Part shown: positions 6,714-7,440 of the stretch, piece by piece | Layout: every line of letters begins with the position of its first letter | Numbering within the stretch: the stretch's first letter is position 1 | Assembly (NCBI GenBank): GCA_035720945.1 | Contig: DASTNK010000162.1 | Coordinates: 1 to 7,440, forward strand | Length of the DNA stretch: 7,440 bases | Source of the DNA: SCQX01 sp035720945 | GTDB taxonomy: Bacteria; Pseudomonadota; Gammaproteobacteria; Burkholderiales; Burkholderiaceae_B | Direction of reading: 5' to 3' | Made by a program: the position numbers and the translations under genes | The notes under the pieces: model-generated | Databases searched by the model: none | What the model saw: only the letters and a program-made list of their open reading frames with translations | Told to the model about the DNA's origin: nothing

Positions 6714-7440
6714 ATGAAAGCATTTTCCCGTTCCCGCCGCATCTGGCACAAGACCGCCCTGGGCCTGGCCCTGGCCGCGGCCACTTTCAGCGCGCCGTCG
6801 TTCGCCGGCACCTGGCCCGACAAACCCCTGCACATGATCGTGCCGTTTCCCCCGGGATCGTCTCCCGACATTCTCGCGCGCGTCATCGCCGACCCGCTTG
6901 GCAAAGTCCTGGGCCAGCACGTCATCGTCGAAAACAAACCCGGCGCCGGCGGCAACATCGGCACGCGCGAAGCCACACGCGCCAAACCCGATGGATACAC
7001 CATCCTGATGACCATCAATGGCCCGATGGTCACCGCGCCCAGGCTCTACAAGAAAACACTGGGCTACAAGCCTGACCAACTCGCCCCCATCACGCTGATC
7101 GGCACCAGCCCCAACGTGCTCATCGTGCCGCAAAACTCCCCCGCCAAGACCGTGTCGGAATTCGTCGCGCTGGCCAAGGCAAAACCCGACACATTGAACT
7201 TCGGGACCGTCGGGCCGGGAAGCTCGTCGCATCTGTGCATGGCCATGCTGGAGCACAAGGCCGGCATCAAGCTGCAACAGAGTCCGTACTCGGGATTCCC
7301 GGAAGTCGTCCGATCGGTCGTCTCGGGCGACATCCAGGCGAGCTTCATGGTGCCGGGCATCGCCATGCCCCAGATCCAGGCGCACAAGGTGCGGGCCCTG
7401 GCTATCACCAGCCTCAAGCCCAGCGACATCCTGCCGGGCA
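6714..7440 (+). CDS. Bug-family (TctC-type) periplasmic solute-binding protein, 5' part
   Basis: The first 242 codons are present and the gene runs off the window (the family is usually about 320-330 residues). It is a secreted ligand-binding protein of the tripartite tricarboxylate transporter type, which binds small carboxylates or related solutes. A signal peptide has a basic start (KAFSRSRR), a hydrophobic core at about 14-25, and cleavage near SFA-G at 31. The mature start TWPDKPLHMIVPFPPGSSPD (33-52) is the family hallmark, followed by VENKPGAGGNIG (72-83), AKPDGYTIL (90-98) and GPGSSSHL (167-174). The usual PPGGS-T/A-D ligand loop reads PPGSSPD here. The start ATG 6714 has AAGGA six bases upstream. 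No TctA or TctB membrane partner is visible in the window. Its ligand cannot be told from sequence. It may be co-transcribed with gpsA or have its own promoter; neither is shown by the sequence. Confidence 0.93.
   Translation, partial: MKAFSRSRRIWHKTALGLALAAATFSAPSFAGTWPDKPLHMIVPFPPGSSPDILARVIADPLGKVLGQHVIVENKPGAGGNIGTREATRAKPDGYTILMTINGPMVTAPRLYKKTLGYKPDQLAPITLIGTSPNVLIVPQNSPAKTVSEFVALAKAKPDTLNFGTVGPGSSSHLCMAMLEHKAGIKLQQSPYSGFPEVVRSVVSGDIQASFMVPGIAMPQIQAHKVRALAITSLKPSDILPG

Noticed and set aside
1..7440. tRNA, rRNA, CRISPR array, insertion sequence or phage/defence genes
   Set aside because: Every sizeable stretch is explained by conserved housekeeping genes. I saw no spaced direct repeats, transposase motifs or RNA gene signatures.

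Overview
The window holds chromosomal housekeeping DNA from a high-GC betaproteobacterium. The best guess is a member of the Alcaligenaceae (Bordetella/Achromobacter-like). The guess rests on GC-rich coding, on the gene order gpmA / rhodanese / grxC / secB / gpsA, and on an orphan Bug (TctC-type) periplasmic binding protein, a family greatly expanded in that group. Placement to genus is inference only.

Layout: two divergent gene clusters leave a shared 201-base intergenic region (4137-4337). To the left, on the minus strand, lie gpmA (cofactor-dependent phosphoglycerate mutase), envC (LytM-like activator of cell-wall amidases), ctpA (S41 carboxyl-terminal processing protease with a PDZ domain) and the N-terminal 93 codons of a MoeB/ThiF/HesA-type adenylyltransferase cut by the window edge. 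The gaps are 26, 74 and 1 bases, so they look like one transcription unit. To the right, on the plus strand, lie a membrane-anchored single-domain rhodanese (YibN-like), grxC (glutaredoxin 3), secB (export chaperone), gpsA (glycerol-3-phosphate dehydrogenase) and the 5' part of a Bug-family solute-binding protein that runs off the window. The gaps are 34, 33, 16 and 37 bases.

How the genes relate: the left unit pairs glycolysis with periplasmic control of peptidoglycan remodelling (EnvC and CtpA). The right unit pairs thiol/sulfur chemistry (rhodanese, glutaredoxin) with protein export (SecB) and the first step of phospholipid synthesis (GpsA). From memory, the same neighbourhood is known in Gammaproteobacteria (yibN-grxC-secB-gpsA divergent from gpmM-envC in E. 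coli; a similar cluster with a CtpA-type protease in Pseudomonas). Here the mutase is the unrelated cofactor-dependent GpmA type.

The intergenic region contains a 15-base-pair imperfect inverted repeat and a TATAAT-like AT-rich element that reads as a -10 box on both strands. I see no tRNA, rRNA, CRISPR array, insertion sequence or phage gene, and nothing that amounts to a new defence or mobile system. The observations worth a second look are modest: the mutase swap, the A9 tract near the end of ctpA, the long Ala/Arg/Glu linker of EnvC, the inverted repeat, the overlapping -10 boxes, and the Bug gene in the position held by cysE in E. coli.
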